Source: CBDBCU01 sp965242615 (GTDB taxonomy: Bacteria; Chloroflexota; Dehalococcoidia; Lucifugimonadales; UBA3495). From it: 64,000 nt of DNA. Below the pieces are notes generated by a model. The model made no database searches. It was not told the origin of the DNA and worked only from the letters and a program-made list of their open reading frames with translations. The DNA lies in assembly GCA_965242615.1 (NCBI GenBank), contig CBDESR010000002.1, positions 62,001 through 126,000 of the forward strand, given 5' to 3'. Shown one piece after another: positions 50,176-59,486 of the stretch (positions within the stretch are counted from its first letter, which is position 1; each line of letters starts with the position of its first letter). A program made the translations under genes and the position numbers.

Positions 50176-51567
50176 ATGAAACTCTACAACACCCTGACCG
50201 GACAGGAACGGGAGTTCGTTCCGGCCAACGGCAACACCGTTCAGATGTATGTCTGCGGGGTTACGCCTTATTCGGCCACTCATGTGGGCCACGCCCTCAG
50301 CTATGTCATCTTTGACACTTTGCGCCGCTACCTGGAGCATCGGGGCTACCAAGTGCGCCATATCCAGAACTTTACCGATGTGGACGACAAAATAATCCAG
50401 CGGGCGCAGGAAGCCGGCCTCAGCGAGGCGGCGTTGACCGAGCGGTATATCGCCGACTTTTTCCGCACGATGGACGCCTTGAACATCCGCCGGGCTGACG
50501 CCTATCCCCGGGCGACTCAGGAAATTCCCGGCATCATCGCCGCCATTCAGGATTTGGTGGACAAGGATTTTGCCTACCCGGCGGCCGGGGATGTCTATTT
50601 TCGGGTCAACCGCAGCCCCGATTACGGCAAGCTGAGCCACCGCACTTTGGACGGGATGATTGCCGGGGCGCGGGTGCAGGTGGATGCCGATAAGGACCAT
50701 CCCATGGACTTTGTCCTGTGGAAGGGGGCCAAGCCCGGCGAACCCTCTTGGGAAAGCCCGTGGGGGCCGGGGCGTCCCGGCTGGCATATCGAATGCACCG
50801 CGATGTCGCTGCGCTATCTGGATTATCCTTTGGATATTCACGGCGGCGGGCAGGATTTGATTTTCCCCCATCACGAGAACGAAATCGCCCAAAGCGAGGC
50901 TTATACCGGCCTTGCGCCCTTTGCCAACTATTGGGTGCATAACGGCTTGCTGCAATTGGGCGAGGACAAGATGAGCAAGTCTCTGGGCAATCTGGTGTCG
51001 GTGGAGGCGGCGCTGCAACACTACAGCGCCGACGCTTTGCGGGCTTATTTCCTCAGTTCCCACTACCGCAGCCCGCTCCAGTATGGGGATGACGGGGCGG
51101 CCGCGATGGAGCGCAGTCTGACCCGGTTTCACCACGCTTTGCGTCCCGGCCCGGCGGATACGGACGAGGCGGCGGCTGCTTTGGCGGCCGCCCCTTTCCG
51201 GGAACGGTTTTTGACGGCGATGGATGAGGACCTGAACACGCCGCAGGCACTGGCCGCTCTTTTCGACCTGGCAAGGGAAATCAACCGGGCGCGGGACGCC
51301 GGGCAGCCGGTCAAGGCGGCTCAGGAAACCCTGCGGGAGTTGGGCGGCGTTTTGGGACTGACTTTTGCGGAACGCGGCCCGGCGGGCGGCGCGGCCGAAC
51401 TGGCGGCTCAACCCTTTATCGAGTTGCTGGTCAATACCCGGGCCGAACTGCGGCAAGCCCGGCAGTATGCCCTGGCGGACCGCATCCGGGACGAACTAGC
51501 CGCCCAGGGGGTAACTTTGGAGGATACGCCTAACGGGACTTTGTGGCAGTACCAGCGGCCGGAGTAG
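50176..51567 (+). CDS. cysS: Cysteinyl-tRNA synthetase
   Basis: A 463-residue class I synthetase charging tRNA-Cys. The HIGH motif is HVGH (residues 36-39) after CGVTPYSAT, whose Cys27 is a zinc ligand together with HIECTAMS and DLIFPHHENEIAQ. The KMSKS loop is DKMSKSLGN. The C-terminal anticodon-binding helices (ARQYALADRIRDELAAQG) are complete. It follows ispF in the common ispD-ispF-cysS order, and its stop precedes a bidirectional terminator shared with pnp. Confidence 0.96.
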   Translation: MKLYNTLTGQEREFVPANGNTVQMYVCGVTPYSATHVGHALSYVIFDTLRRYLEHRGYQVRHIQNFTDVDDKIIQRAQEAGLSEAALTERYIADFFRTMDALNIRRADAYPRATQEIPGIIAAIQDLVDKDFAYPAAGDVYFRVNRSPDYGKLSHRTLDGMIAGARVQVDADKDHPMDFVLWKGAKPGEPSWESPWGPGRPGWHIECTAMSLRYLDYPLDIHGGGQDLIFPHHENEIAQSEAYTGLAPFANYWVHNGLLQLGEDKMSKSLGNLVSVEAALQHYSADALRAYFLSSHYRSPLQYGDDGAAAMERSLTRFHHALRPGPADTDEAAAALAAAPFRERFLTAMDEDLNTPQALAALFDLAREINRARDAGQPVKAAQETLRELGGVLGLTFAERGPAGGAAELAAQPFIELLVNTRAELRQARQYALADRIRDELAAQGVTLEDTPNGTLWQYQRPE

Positions 51568-51659
51568 GAATGAATGGCTGCCGGCAAGGGGTGAAACCGA
51601 GGATTGAAGTCGGATGGGATGGGGCGGCGGGAAAGGGGGAAGGGAAGCAGCGGTAGAGT

Positions 51660-51698
51660 AACCGGGGCGGGTTTGCGCTGAACCCGCCCCGGTTTTTT
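51660..51698 (+). terminator. Strong bidirectional terminator between cysS and pnp
   Basis: ACCGGGGCGGGTT pairs with AACCCGCCCCGGT over GCGCTG, followed by TTTTTT on the + strand. It sits between converging genes. Confidence 0.85.
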
Positions 51699-51724
51699 AT
51701 GAACTTTTGGGCTGACCGACTGGA

Positions 51725-54055
51725 CTAGCGGGGCCGGCCGCCCCCGCCGCCGAGAAAGCGGCGGTCCGCGGGACTGCCGCCGCCGCGCCGGTCGCCGCCC
51801 GGCCCGCCCCGATTGCCGCCCGGGCCGCCGCGCCGATCGCCACCTTGGCCGCCCCGATTGCCGCCATAGCCGCCGCGCCGGTCGCCGCCTTGACCGCCCC
51901 GGTTGCCGCCGCCATAGCCGCCGGAACGGGGGCCGCGCTCCCGATCCTGCGGCGGCCGGGGCGGCCGCGGCGTCGCCGGGCCGTCATCCCCGAACAACGC
52001 CCGCCGGGAGACATTCACCCGCCCCATCGCGTCAATCTCCTGCACCATCACGGTGACTTCCTGCCCCACCTGCACATCGTCAGCCATATCCCCCATATCC
52101 TCGTTCCGCACCAAGCCGTCCTTGCCCGGCAGCAGTTCCACGAACGCGCCGAAATTGGCAATGCGGTTGACCTTGCCGGTAAGGATGTCCCCAACCACCA
52201 ACTCCCGGGTCAAGCCGTCGATTTTGCTGCGGGCCAGTTCCAGCATGGACTGCTCCGAGGAACTGATGGTAACGCCGCCATCGTCAGCCACATCGATGGA
52301 GCAGCCGGTTTCCTCAATGATGCCCCGGATGACCCGGCCGCCGGGGCCGATGACCGCCCCGATTTTCTCCACCGGTATCTGGATGCGGACCGTCTTGGGG
52401 GCGTAGGGACTCATCTCAGTGCGCGGTTCCTGGATAGCTTCCGCCATTTTGTCCAGAATATGCAGGCGGCCCTGCCGCGCCTGTTCCAGGGCTTGGCGCA
52501 GGATGGATTCATCCAACCCCTTCAGCTTGATGTCCATTTGCAGGGCGTTGATGCCGGCGGCCGTGCCGGCTACCTTGAAATCCATATCCCCCAGGAAATC
52601 CTCGATGCCCTGAATGTCGCTCAGCACGGCGTAGCGGCCCTCGCTGTCCGTTACCAAGCCCATCGCGATGCCGGCCACCGGCGCTTTCATCGGCACCCCG
52701 GCATCCATCAAAGCCATACTGGAGCCGCAGACGCTGCCCATCGAGGTGCTGCCATTGGACGCCAGCACTTCCGACACCACCCGCACCGTGTAGGGAAACT
52801 CCGTCTCCGAAGGCAGGGCGGAAAGGATCGCCCGTTCCGCCAAAGCGCCGTGGCCGATTTCCCGCCGACCCGGAGAGCCAACCCGCCGCGCTTCGCCCAC
52901 GGAGTAGGGCGGGAAGTTGTAATGGTGCATAAACTGCTTGGTGCCGTCCGGGGACAGGGTATCCAGGGTCTGTTTCATACTCAGCGGCCCCAAAGTGGCA
53001 ATGGAAAGCACCTGGGTTTGCCCCCGGGTGAACAAGCCGGAGCCGTGAGTGCGGGGCAGCGCGCCCACTTCGCAAGTGATGGGGCGGATTTCCACCGGGC
53101 TGCGCCCATCCGGACGGACGCCCAAGTCGAGGATACGCCGCCGCACTTCCTCTTTCACCACATTCTTGAAACCCTCGGCGATGCGGTTGCGGGAAAAATC
53201 CTCGCTCAACTGCCCGGCCACTTCCTCCTCGATACGGTCGAGACCTTCGTCCCGTTCCGCCTTAAAGGAGTTCTGTTCCAGAATTTCCGTTACCCGCCCG
53301 TTGACGATAGCCTTGATTTGGGCATCCAGCCGTTCCGCTTCCGATTCATCCGCCGCCACTTCATACTTGGGCTTCCCCACCTGGCTGACCAGTTCGTCAA
53401 TCAGGTCAATGGTAATCCGGTTGGCGTCAAAAGCCTTGCTGATGCCCTCGAGGATAACTTCCTCGGACACTTCATAAGAACCGGCTTCGACCATCATAAT
53501 GGCGTCCCGGGTGCTGGCGACCACCATATTCAGGCTGCCGGCGGCGATTTCGTCATAAGTAGGGTTGACGATAAACCCGCCGTCATTGTAAGAAACCCGG
53601 CAGGCCCCAATCGGCCCGGCAAAGGGCAGGTGGGACAGGGACAAAGCCGCCGACGCCCCGACCATTCCCAGAATTTCCGGCGGGTTTTTCTGGTCGGTGG
53701 ACAGGACGGTCAGGATAACCTGGACTTCGTTGTGGAGTCCCTTGGGGAAAAGGGGTCGGATCGAGCGGTCGGTGAGCCGGGCGGAAAGGATGGCTTCCTG
53801 ACCGGGGCGGCCTTCCCGTCGGAAAAAGCTGCCGGGGATTTTGCCGGCAGAGTAGAGGCGTTCCTCGTACTCCACCGTCAGCGGCAGAAAGTCAATGTCG
53901 GCCCGGGGCTTCTCCGACATCACCGCCGTAGCCAGGAGGACGGTTTCGCCGTAGGTCAGCACTGCCGAGCCATGGGCTTGAAAAGCCAGCTTTCCGGTTT
54001 CGATAACCAGCTTTTCGTTCCCGATAACGCGTTCAACAACAGTAGCGTCAGGCAT
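51725..54055 (-). CDS. pnp: Polyribonucleotide nucleotidyltransferase with Gly/Arg-rich tail
   Basis: A 776-residue PNPase, a phosphorolytic 3'-5' exoribonuclease that forms a trimer. Two RNase PH domains (EKLVIETGKLAFQAHGSAVL at the start; catalytic carboxylates in GIAMGLVTD and DIQGIEDFLGDMDFKV) flank a helical domain. A KH domain (IGPGGRVIRGIIEETGCSID) and an S1 domain (TGKVNRIANFGAFVELLPGK) follow. The last about 75 residues are an unusual low-complexity tail of RGG-like units (GGDRRGG, GGNRGG) that may bind RNA or promote assemblies. I prefer the ATG at 54055 (MPDATVVERVIG); an upstream GTG at 54076 is in frame. It is downstream of rpsO, as in most bacteria. Confidence 0.95.
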   Translation of the reverse strand: MPDATVVERVIGNEKLVIETGKLAFQAHGSAVLTYGETVLLATAVMSEKPRADIDFLPLTVEYEERLYSAGKIPGSFFRREGRPGQEAILSARLTDRSIRPLFPKGLHNEVQVILTVLSTDQKNPPEILGMVGASAALSLSHLPFAGPIGACRVSYNDGGFIVNPTYDEIAAGSLNMVVASTRDAIMMVEAGSYEVSEEVILEGISKAFDANRITIDLIDELVSQVGKPKYEVAADESEAERLDAQIKAIVNGRVTEILEQNSFKAERDEGLDRIEEEVAGQLSEDFSRNRIAEGFKNVVKEEVRRRILDLGVRPDGRSPVEIRPITCEVGALPRTHGSGLFTRGQTQVLSIATLGPLSMKQTLDTLSPDGTKQFMHHYNFPPYSVGEARRVGSPGRREIGHGALAERAILSALPSETEFPYTVRVVSEVLASNGSTSMGSVCGSSMALMDAGVPMKAPVAGIAMGLVTDSEGRYAVLSDIQGIEDFLGDMDFKVAGTAAGINALQMDIKLKGLDESILRQALEQARQGRLHILDKMAEAIQEPRTEMSPYAPKTVRIQIPVEKIGAVIGPGGRVIRGIIEETGCSIDVADDGGVTISSSEQSMLELARSKIDGLTRELVVGDILTGKVNRIANFGAFVELLPGKDGLVRNEDMGDMADDVQVGQEVTVMVQEIDAMGRVNVSRRALFGDDGPATPRPPRPPQDRERGPRSGGYGGGNRGGQGGDRRGGYGGNRGGQGGDRRGGPGGNRGGPGGDRRGGGSPADRRFLGGGGGRPR

Positions 54056-54219
54056 AATAAGGTTACATAACCTCACTTCTCAAAGATGGACGCGAGAAAA
54101 GATAAAGCGGGGCGACCGCGCGGCGGCCGGCGTCAAGCAACGGGCAATCGTTCTTTACCGGGCCACCGGCAAGGCGGCGGCCCCCAAGACCGGGGACAGC
54201 GGCGGCGCGTAGGGCAAGC

Positions 54220-54486
54220 CTAGCGGCGCAGTCCCAGCCGGCGGATGAGGCTCTGGTAACGGTTCACGTCCTCGTTGCTGAGGTAGTTCAGCAGCCGGCG
54301 GCGCTTGGACACCATGGTCACGAGGCCACGGCGGGAGTGGAAATCCTTCTTGTGGGTACGCAGGTGGTCAGTAACCTGCCGAATCCGCTCGGTCAGGATG
54401 GCAACCTGTAGCTCGGTGGAACCGGTATCCCGGTCGTGGACTCGGTACTCCCTGGTGATTTGTTCCCGGGTGTCAGCATCCAGCAT
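54220..54486 (-). CDS. rpsO: 30S ribosomal protein S15
   Basis: An 88-residue S15, which binds the central domain of 16S rRNA early in assembly. Key segments are HDRDTGSTELQVAILTERI, LRTHKKDFHSRRGLVTMVSK and RRRLLNYLSNEDVNRYQSLI, all typical. It is the first gene of rpsO-pnp; the 164-bp gap to pnp has no gene and may hold the processing or regulatory stem known from other rpsO-pnp transcripts, though I do not see an obvious one. A promoter lies at 54535-54563. Confidence 0.97.
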   Translation of the reverse strand: MLDADTREQITREYRVHDRDTGSTELQVAILTERIRQVTDHLRTHKKDFHSRRGLVTMVSKRRRLLNYLSNEDVNRYQSLIRRLGLRR

Positions 54487-54534
54487 TCTTACGCGAAACC
54501 TTCTAACTTCGTATCTTCTCCAACATCAGCAGGC

Positions 54535-54563
54535 ATTATAACACGGCGGTCAAGGCATTGCAA
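54535..54563 (-). promoter_or_regulatory. Sigma70 promoter of rpsO-pnp
   Basis: On the minus strand TTGCAA (54563-54558), 17 nt, TATAAT (54540-54535), then rpsO 49 nt further on. The -35 hexamer coincides with the ATTGCAA seen at the boundary of the insertion-sequence region. Confidence 0.75.
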
Positions 54564-54639
54564 TAGCCGGCGGCAAAATTGGCGCTGTTCCCCCAAATGT
54601 TGGCAGTCCGGGCGGCGGTCGGGTTAGGCGGTCAATTCG

Positions 54640-55710
54640 TGCCGGTCTATTGCAATACATCGCCCAACACCGCCATAAAGTTAGCCGCCCCGGCGGCGCT
54701 TTTCAGCCCCCGGGTCAACCGGTAGCGGGGTTTAATCCGTCCGAACCGTCCCTCCAGCCAGTTAGTAGTATTGGGTACTCCGGGCTCCCTTTGATGCAAG
54801 GTCATCTGTCGCCAGCGTTCCTGCAAATGCACCGCCAACCGGCGCAACTCCCGAGGCAAGGGCCGGATCTCGGGCCCAATGGTGCAACCGCTCGGCCCCA
54901 TCGGCCGGCAACTCCTTGACCAGTTGCGCCATTTGCGCCAGCAATTTCCCCCAGGCTTCCCGCAAATCCGGTTTCAGGCGGCCCTTCCACCGCCCCAAGG
55001 TGCGCTGCATATGCACCATGCACTGCTGCCGTTGCAGCCCGGCATCCTCAATGGGCCCGGCATATTCGCTGGCGTCATCGGTTACCACTACCTCTACCCC
55101 CAACTGCTCCGCCAGTTCCCGGAACCATTGCCCATAGTCAAAGCCCGGGCCGGTCAACTGCAATTCCACCATCCGCCCCGCCAAATCCACTACCACCCCG
55201 GCCGGACGGGACTTACCGCGCACCCGCAGCCAGGTTTCATCCACCGCCACAATCCGCGCCCGGCCCGCCGGCAACCGCCGCCGCACCGCCCGTCCCAACC
55301 GCTGCAGATCCCGCCAACTGGTAACATGGTCCACCTCATAGCCCAGCAGCCGCAAAGCCCCTTCCACTCCCCGATGGCTCAAGCCCAGGGCATACAACAC
55401 TCCCAAGATGGCGGTAAAGGGCTGACTGCGCCCGGCCCGGCCTACCCCCGGCGGCCGGGCCGTAGTGGTTTTACCGCAAGCCACGCACCGATAGCGCCGG
55501 GTGGCCACGGCTTTAACCCGCGCATCGATTAACGGCTTTTGCCGCTGCCCGCCCCACTTTTGCCAGGTTTGACCGCCACAACGGGAACACCGCTGCGGCG
55601 CGATGGGCTGGGTCTGGACACGCTGCTCGGCTAGTTTTAAGATAAACATCGGTTGAACCGCCGCGGATCGGATTTTGTAGCCTAATCCATTCTACGGCGG
55701 CTCAGATTTT
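54640..55710 (-). mobile_element. Degenerate insertion sequence (approximate limits)
   Basis: It comprises a frameshifted DDE transposase gene with short flanks. ATTGCAA occurs near the left flank (54557 and 54651) and, inverted, near the right end (TTGCAAT at 55711-55717); these might be parts of the inverted terminal repeats, but I cannot define exact ends or a target duplication. Confidence 0.5.
54647..55649 (-). pseudogene. DDE transposase (MULE/IS256-like clan), broken by one frameshift
   Basis: The first frame (from ATG 55649) gives a zinc-ribbon N-terminus (RCSRCGGQ, YRCVACGK), then VAVDETWLRVRG and VVTDDASEYAGP with the first two catalytic Asp residues, and HMQRTLGRWKGRL. The frame is lost near 54858, where an extra base (CTTGCC rather than CTGCC) diverts it. 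The next frame continues RPLPRELRRLAVHLQERW and NWLEGRFGRIKPRYRLTRG, containing the catalytic Glu, and ends DVLQ at 54647. Joined, the two parts make a normal transposase of about 333 residues. Family assignment within the clan is tentative. It inserted next to an ImmA/IrrE gene. Confidence 0.8.
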
Positions 55711-55993
55711 TTGCAATCCACCCCCGCCCAACACTTTCGGAAACAGTGCATATTCGTCCACCAAAGCAAAGCATCGAAACTCGTCCGGGTTTAACCGACG
55801 GGAAGTATTGTTGCCAACAATCCCATTGATGAACATCAACATCCCATCCCGTTCGATGGAGGCCCGCGAGCGGCGCAAAGCAATTTCCTAAGTGGGCGCG
55901 GCTGCGGCCCATCCTTTACTCAAAACCTAAGGTTTCCTGCATGGCCGCGGCAACTTCTCCCGGGGTATCGGCAGGGGTAAAAGCACCTGTAAA
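55702..55993 (-). pseudogene. ImmA/IrrE metallopeptidase remnant cut by the insertion sequence
   Basis: On the minus strand, 55993-55916 reads FTPADTPGEVAAAMQETLGF before a TAA. After a frame change and a TAG at 55890-55888, 55887-55702 reads EIALRRSRASIERDGMLMFI, NGIVGNNTSRRLNPDEFRCF and ALVDEYA before meeting the element. This matches the region before the HExxH motif in ImmA/IrrE peptidases that accompany XRE regulators (EFRGFALxDxxAP). The peptidase motif itself is lost. At least one frameshift, one nonsense codon and a truncation show it is dead. Fragments further right, to about 56130, have no recognisable identity. Confidence 0.65.
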
Positions 55994-56318
55994 AGACGAG
56001 TAGGAATTTCGTCATGGATAAGTTCTCCCGGCATCCACATTAGCGAAAACCTGCTATCAACCAAAAGCGAACGGAACCAGTCGGACGCGTCCGAGCAGCT
56101 GTGTTTTGGCAACAGGAATAACACCTAATATGCCATATACGTTACGCAGTCGGACGCAGTTTTGTATTTGGACAGGACACCGAAAAGGCTCTTTCCCTGC
56201 TCAACCGCGTGAGTCCTGTGCCATTGCCTTGCCGACAGGCTGCTGATTGACATAGAGCAAGTCAGCTACTAGAATTGGGGCAGTCGGGTAGCACTTTGAT
56301 TCCCGTCGAGGCTTTTCG
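55994..56318. other. Decayed or gene-free stretch before trkH
   Basis: Short open frames (such as 55927-56124 on the minus strand) lack family features and may be further debris of the ImmA locus. No RNA gene seen. The trkH promoter should lie near the right end. Confidence 0.45.
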
Positions 56319-57776
56319 GTGAGCTACCAACCGCACCGTCCCCGCGACACCGTCATTCGTCAACCCCGGCTGGCCGAATTGCAGCCTGCCCACTCCGGGG
56401 AAATACCCCAACGGCGGCCGCGGCGTTTTTTTGCCGCGCCCTTTCTCCTGCTCTACGGCTTTGTCGCCCTGATTCTGGTCGGCGGGGTACTGCTGGCTTT
56501 GCCCTGGGCCAGCAACCCGGGGGCAGCCACTTCCTGGGAAACGGCTTTCTTTACCGCTACTTCGGCGGTTACCGTTACCGGGCATACGGTAGTCAGCACG
56601 GCCCAACACTGGAGCTATTTCGGGCAGGCGGTCATTTTCCTGCTGATGCTGGTCGGCGGACTGGGCTTTATGTCCGCCGCCATCTTTGTGCTGCTGCTTA
56701 TCGGGCAGCGTTCCAGCCTGTCGGAGCAACTGGTGCTGCGGGATACGATGGGCGTTGACGGATTCAGCGGCCTGCGCCAGATTGCCCGCAACATTGTCAT
56801 CGTAGTGCTGCTGATTTACCTTGCCGGCGGTATCCTGATGTTCGGCCCGGTGCGCGACATCACCGGCTTAGGCCTCCTCGAATCCGCTTGGCAGGCCATC
56901 TTTCTCTCCGTATCCGCTTTCAACAGCGCCGGCTTTTCCATCCTCCCGGAAGTTTCAGACCAGCGCGCTCTGGCAATTCTGGATGGCCGTTGGGCTTTGC
57001 AGGGGCTGATGGCCGCCCTGATCATCCTCGGCGGTATCGGCTGGACTATCCTCGTGGACTTTTACCGCAACCGCCGCTTTTCCCGTTTTTCTCTGGATAC
57101 CAAACTGGTGCTGATAACCAGCCTGGCTTTGTGGCTGCTGGGCTTTTCCGTCTATTTCTTTGAGGGATACCTCAGCGTAGCCAGCCGCGGCTACAGCCAC
57201 ATCCTGGAGCAGGCCGGGGACGCTCTTTTTCACTCCATCAGCGGCCGCACCGCCGGATTCATCATCACCGACTTTCAGCAGGCCGCAGACTTTACCAAAC
57301 TGACCTTTTCCTTTCTGATGTTCGTCGGCGGCGCCGCCGGTTCCGTAGCCGGCGGCATCAAAGTCAACACCCTGGCCGTCATCATCGCAGTGGTCATTGC
57401 CTCCATCCGCTCCCGGGCCCAAGCCGAGGCTTTCGGACGGGAAATTCCCCAATCCCAGGCATTCCGGGCCATCGCCATCGCCGGCTTGGGCGTCGGGTTC
57501 ATTCTGGTGACCGTTCCCGCCCTGACCATCACCGAGGCGGCCGCTCTCCGCTCCGGGACTATCGAGTTCCTTGACCTGTTCTTTGACACCATTTCCGCCT
57601 TTGCCACCAACGGCTCCTCGACCGGCATCGTCCCGGAACTGGGAGTAGCCGGCAAGCTCATTTTCATTGCGGCGATGTTCCTCGGGCGCATCGGCCCCTT
57701 GACTTTGGCTTTGGCCCTGGCCACCCCGGAGCGGACGGTCTATCGTTTTGCTCAGGAAAGGGTTAAAATAGGATGA
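56319..57776 (+). CDS. trkH: TrkH-family potassium transporter subunit
   Basis: A 485-residue polytopic membrane protein of the TrkH/KtrB superfamily, with four M1-P-M2 repeats. The selectivity-filter glycines are visible in AVTVTGHTV, FNSAGFSI, SGRTAGFI and ATNGSSTG. GGAAGSVAGGIKVNT is the conserved segment after the third pore. It starts with GTG at 56319. It heads a unit with an RCK subunit, a universal stress protein and two more RCK proteins, consistent with a Ktr-type uptake system regulated by nucleotide-binding subunits. Confidence 0.92.
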   Translation: MSYQPHRPRDTVIRQPRLAELQPAHSGEIPQRRPRRFFAAPFLLLYGFVALILVGGVLLALPWASNPGAATSWETAFFTATSAVTVTGHTVVSTAQHWSYFGQAVIFLLMLVGGLGFMSAAIFVLLLIGQRSSLSEQLVLRDTMGVDGFSGLRQIARNIVIVVLLIYLAGGILMFGPVRDITGLGLLESAWQAIFLSVSAFNSAGFSILPEVSDQRALAILDGRWALQGLMAALIILGGIGWTILVDFYRNRRFSRFSLDTKLVLITSLALWLLGFSVYFFEGYLSVASRGYSHILEQAGDALFHSISGRTAGFIITDFQQAADFTKLTFSFLMFVGGAAGSVAGGIKVNTLAVIIAVVIASIRSRAQAEAFGREIPQSQAFRAIAIAGLGVGFILVTVPALTITEAAALRSGTIEFLDLFFDTISAFATNGSSTGIVPELGVAGKLIFIAAMFLGRIGPLTLALALATPERTVYRFAQERVKIG

Positions 57777-57801
57777 CCCCCAACGGGAGGCGTCAGCGGG
57801 T

Positions 57802-58518
57802 ATGAAAAAACGGGTCTGTGTTATCGGAATGGGGCGGTTCGGTATCGGCATGGCCGCGGAACTGTTCCAAGCCGGCCACGACGTGCTGGTCATCGACACC
57901 GATGACGAAAAGGTCCAGAGTATGCTGGGCCGTGCTACCTACGCCGTGCGTGCTGATGCCACCAACGCCGACACCCTGCGCGAGTTGGGCGTCGCCGATT
58001 ACGATGTTGCCATCCTCACCCTGGGCGACCAGAATGTCCAGGCCAGCATCCTTATCGCTATGCTGCTGAAAGACCTGAACCTGTCCTTTATCGTGGCCCG
58101 GGCTACCAACCAGCTCCACGGCGAAACCCTGGAGCGCATCGGGGTCACCCGGGTCGTCTATCCCGAGGAGGAAAGCGCCAAGCGGGTAGCCCATGTCGAT
58201 TTCAACCACAATGTCATCGACTATATGGACATCGTCGCCAACGCCGGCATTACCAAACTGCGCCCGCCGCGCAGTATGGTCAACCATACCCTCGAGGATG
58301 CCGGCTTGGCCGGGGCTAAAAACCGCTACTCGCTCACCGTGCTGGCGGTCCGCCGCGGCCGCGGCTACATCCTAAACCCATCCAAAGACGAGCTGATTAG
58401 CGACGGCGATGTCCTGATTGTGGCCGGCCGCAGCGAATATGTCGCTATGCTTTCCGATCTATCCCGCCAGGAAGCCGATACGGCCGACCAAGCGCGGGAA
58501 CGGCTCAACTTGGCCTGA
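57802..58518 (+). CDS. Ktr/TrkA-type regulatory RCK protein, copy 1
   Basis: 238 residues: RCK-N Rossmann domain (VCVIGMGRFGIGMAAELFQ with a full GxGxxG; VIDTDDEKV acidic end) and RCK-C domain (residues about 140-225). It would form an octameric ring on the cytoplasmic face of TrkH and gate K+ by binding ATP/ADP or NAD(H). It starts 25 bp after trkH. This copy has the most canonical nucleotide site of the three in the locus and is the best candidate for the direct partner. Confidence 0.9.
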   Translation: MKKRVCVIGMGRFGIGMAAELFQAGHDVLVIDTDDEKVQSMLGRATYAVRADATNADTLRELGVADYDVAILTLGDQNVQASILIAMLLKDLNLSFIVARATNQLHGETLERIGVTRVVYPEEESAKRVAHVDFNHNVIDYMDIVANAGITKLRPPRSMVNHTLEDAGLAGAKNRYSLTVLAVRRGRGYILNPSKDELISDGDVLIVAGRSEYVAMLSDLSRQEADTADQARERLNLA

Positions 58519-58542
58519 ACTCTGACCGCAAGCGGGTAAAGG

Positions 58543-59040
58543 ATGCAATTCGGCCCCTGGAAACTTCAGAAACCGGCCGCCCGCCGCAGCCCGGGGGAGC
58601 TGCGAATCCTCGTGCCGGTCAACGGTCAGCCGGCCAGCGACCACGCCTTTCGCTGGGCTTGCCAACTGGCCCGGCAGCAACGGGCCCGCCTCCACGCCCT
58701 CTATGTTTTCGAGATTCCGCTGGCATTTCCCTTGGAAGCGGACGAAAGCGAGTCCGATTTGACCCAAGGCGAGGCCATCCTGAAACGGATGGAAAACATC
58801 GCCACCGCTGAACATTATTCGGTGAACGGACTTAATGTGCGCGCCCGCACGGCTGGCCCCGCCATCATCCACGAAGCTGTCGAGCGTAAAATCGACCTGC
58901 TGGTGCTGGGGCTGTCCGACCCGCCCGGCGCCGCCGTCCGACCCTTCGACCATACCACCGATTACATCCTGAAATACGCCCCCTGCCAGGTGTTGCTCTC
59001 CCGGGAACCTCAAGCCGCCATGGCCGCCATTGACCGTTAA
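58543..59040 (+). CDS. Universal stress protein (UspA family)
   Basis: 165 residues with the Usp fold: RILVPVNGQPASDHAFRWAC at the N-terminus (usually VDGS, here VNGQ), IHEAVERKIDLLVLG, and a C-terminal DYILKYAPCQVLLSRE. The ATP-binding Gx2Gx9GS motif of ATP-type Usps is replaced by LGLSDPPGAAVRP, so nucleotide binding is doubtful. Its place between RCK genes suggests a role in K+ transport regulation, as for Usp domains attached to some transporters. 24 bp after the first RCK gene. Confidence 0.82.
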   Translation: MQFGPWKLQKPAARRSPGELRILVPVNGQPASDHAFRWACQLARQQRARLHALYVFEIPLAFPLEADESESDLTQGEAILKRMENIATAEHYSVNGLNVRARTAGPAIIHEAVERKIDLLVLGLSDPPGAAVRPFDHTTDYILKYAPCQVLLSREPQAAMAAIDR

Positions 59041-59053
59041 GGCAACTCGACTG

Positions 59054-59482
59054 ATGGATATTCTAATTTTCGGTTGCACCCGCCTAACCTATACCTTGGT
59101 ACCCCATTTGACCGGGGCCGGGCACCGCTTGACCGTCCTCGACTCGGACGTCGACCGCTTGGCGCTTTTGCAGCGGGAAACCGCCCATCCCCCGGTTCAA
59201 GTCATTCCCACCGTCGAGCCGGTGATGCTAGACTACTTGCAGCAGGGCGGCATTGCCGAATGTCAAGCCTTTCTCGCCCTGTCCGGCGATGATCCGCCCA
59301 ATTTGTTGGTCAGCCAAACCGCCCGGCTGATCTACAATGTCTCCCGGGTCTATTGCCGGCTCAGCGACCCCCTCCTGCGGGAGTTTTATCGCGGCTTGGG
59401 GCTGGAAGTAATCGACGCCGGCGCTGAATCCCTCGAACGGGTGCGCCAGTCCCTACAATCCGACGCGGTACGGCAGCGTTAA
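59054..59482 (+). CDS. RCK-N-only TrkA-like protein, copy 2
   Basis: 142 residues holding only an N-terminal RCK Rossmann domain. The dinucleotide loop is degenerate (ILIFGCTRLTYTLVPHL instead of GxGxxG), but LTVLDSDVDRLALL and FLALSGDDPPNLLVSQ match the family. There is no RCK-C domain. It would be expected to heterodimerise with the following RCK protein. ATG 59054 chosen; an earlier start overlaps the Usp gene. 4 bp before copy 3. Confidence 0.78.
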   Translation: MDILIFGCTRLTYTLVPHLTGAGHRLTVLDSDVDRLALLQRETAHPPVQVIPTVEPVMLDYLQQGGIAECQAFLALSGDDPPNLLVSQTARLIYNVSRVYCRLSDPLLREFYRGLGLEVIDAGAESLERVRQSLQSDAVRQR

Positions 59483-59486
59483 GCCG

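Noticed and set aside
51845..54070. 741-residue + strand frame opposite pnp
   Set aside because: It is the antisense shadow of a high-GC coding gene; every segment is explained by PNPase codons. Long antisense frames opposite gltB (9426-11075, 11955-13181) are shadows too.
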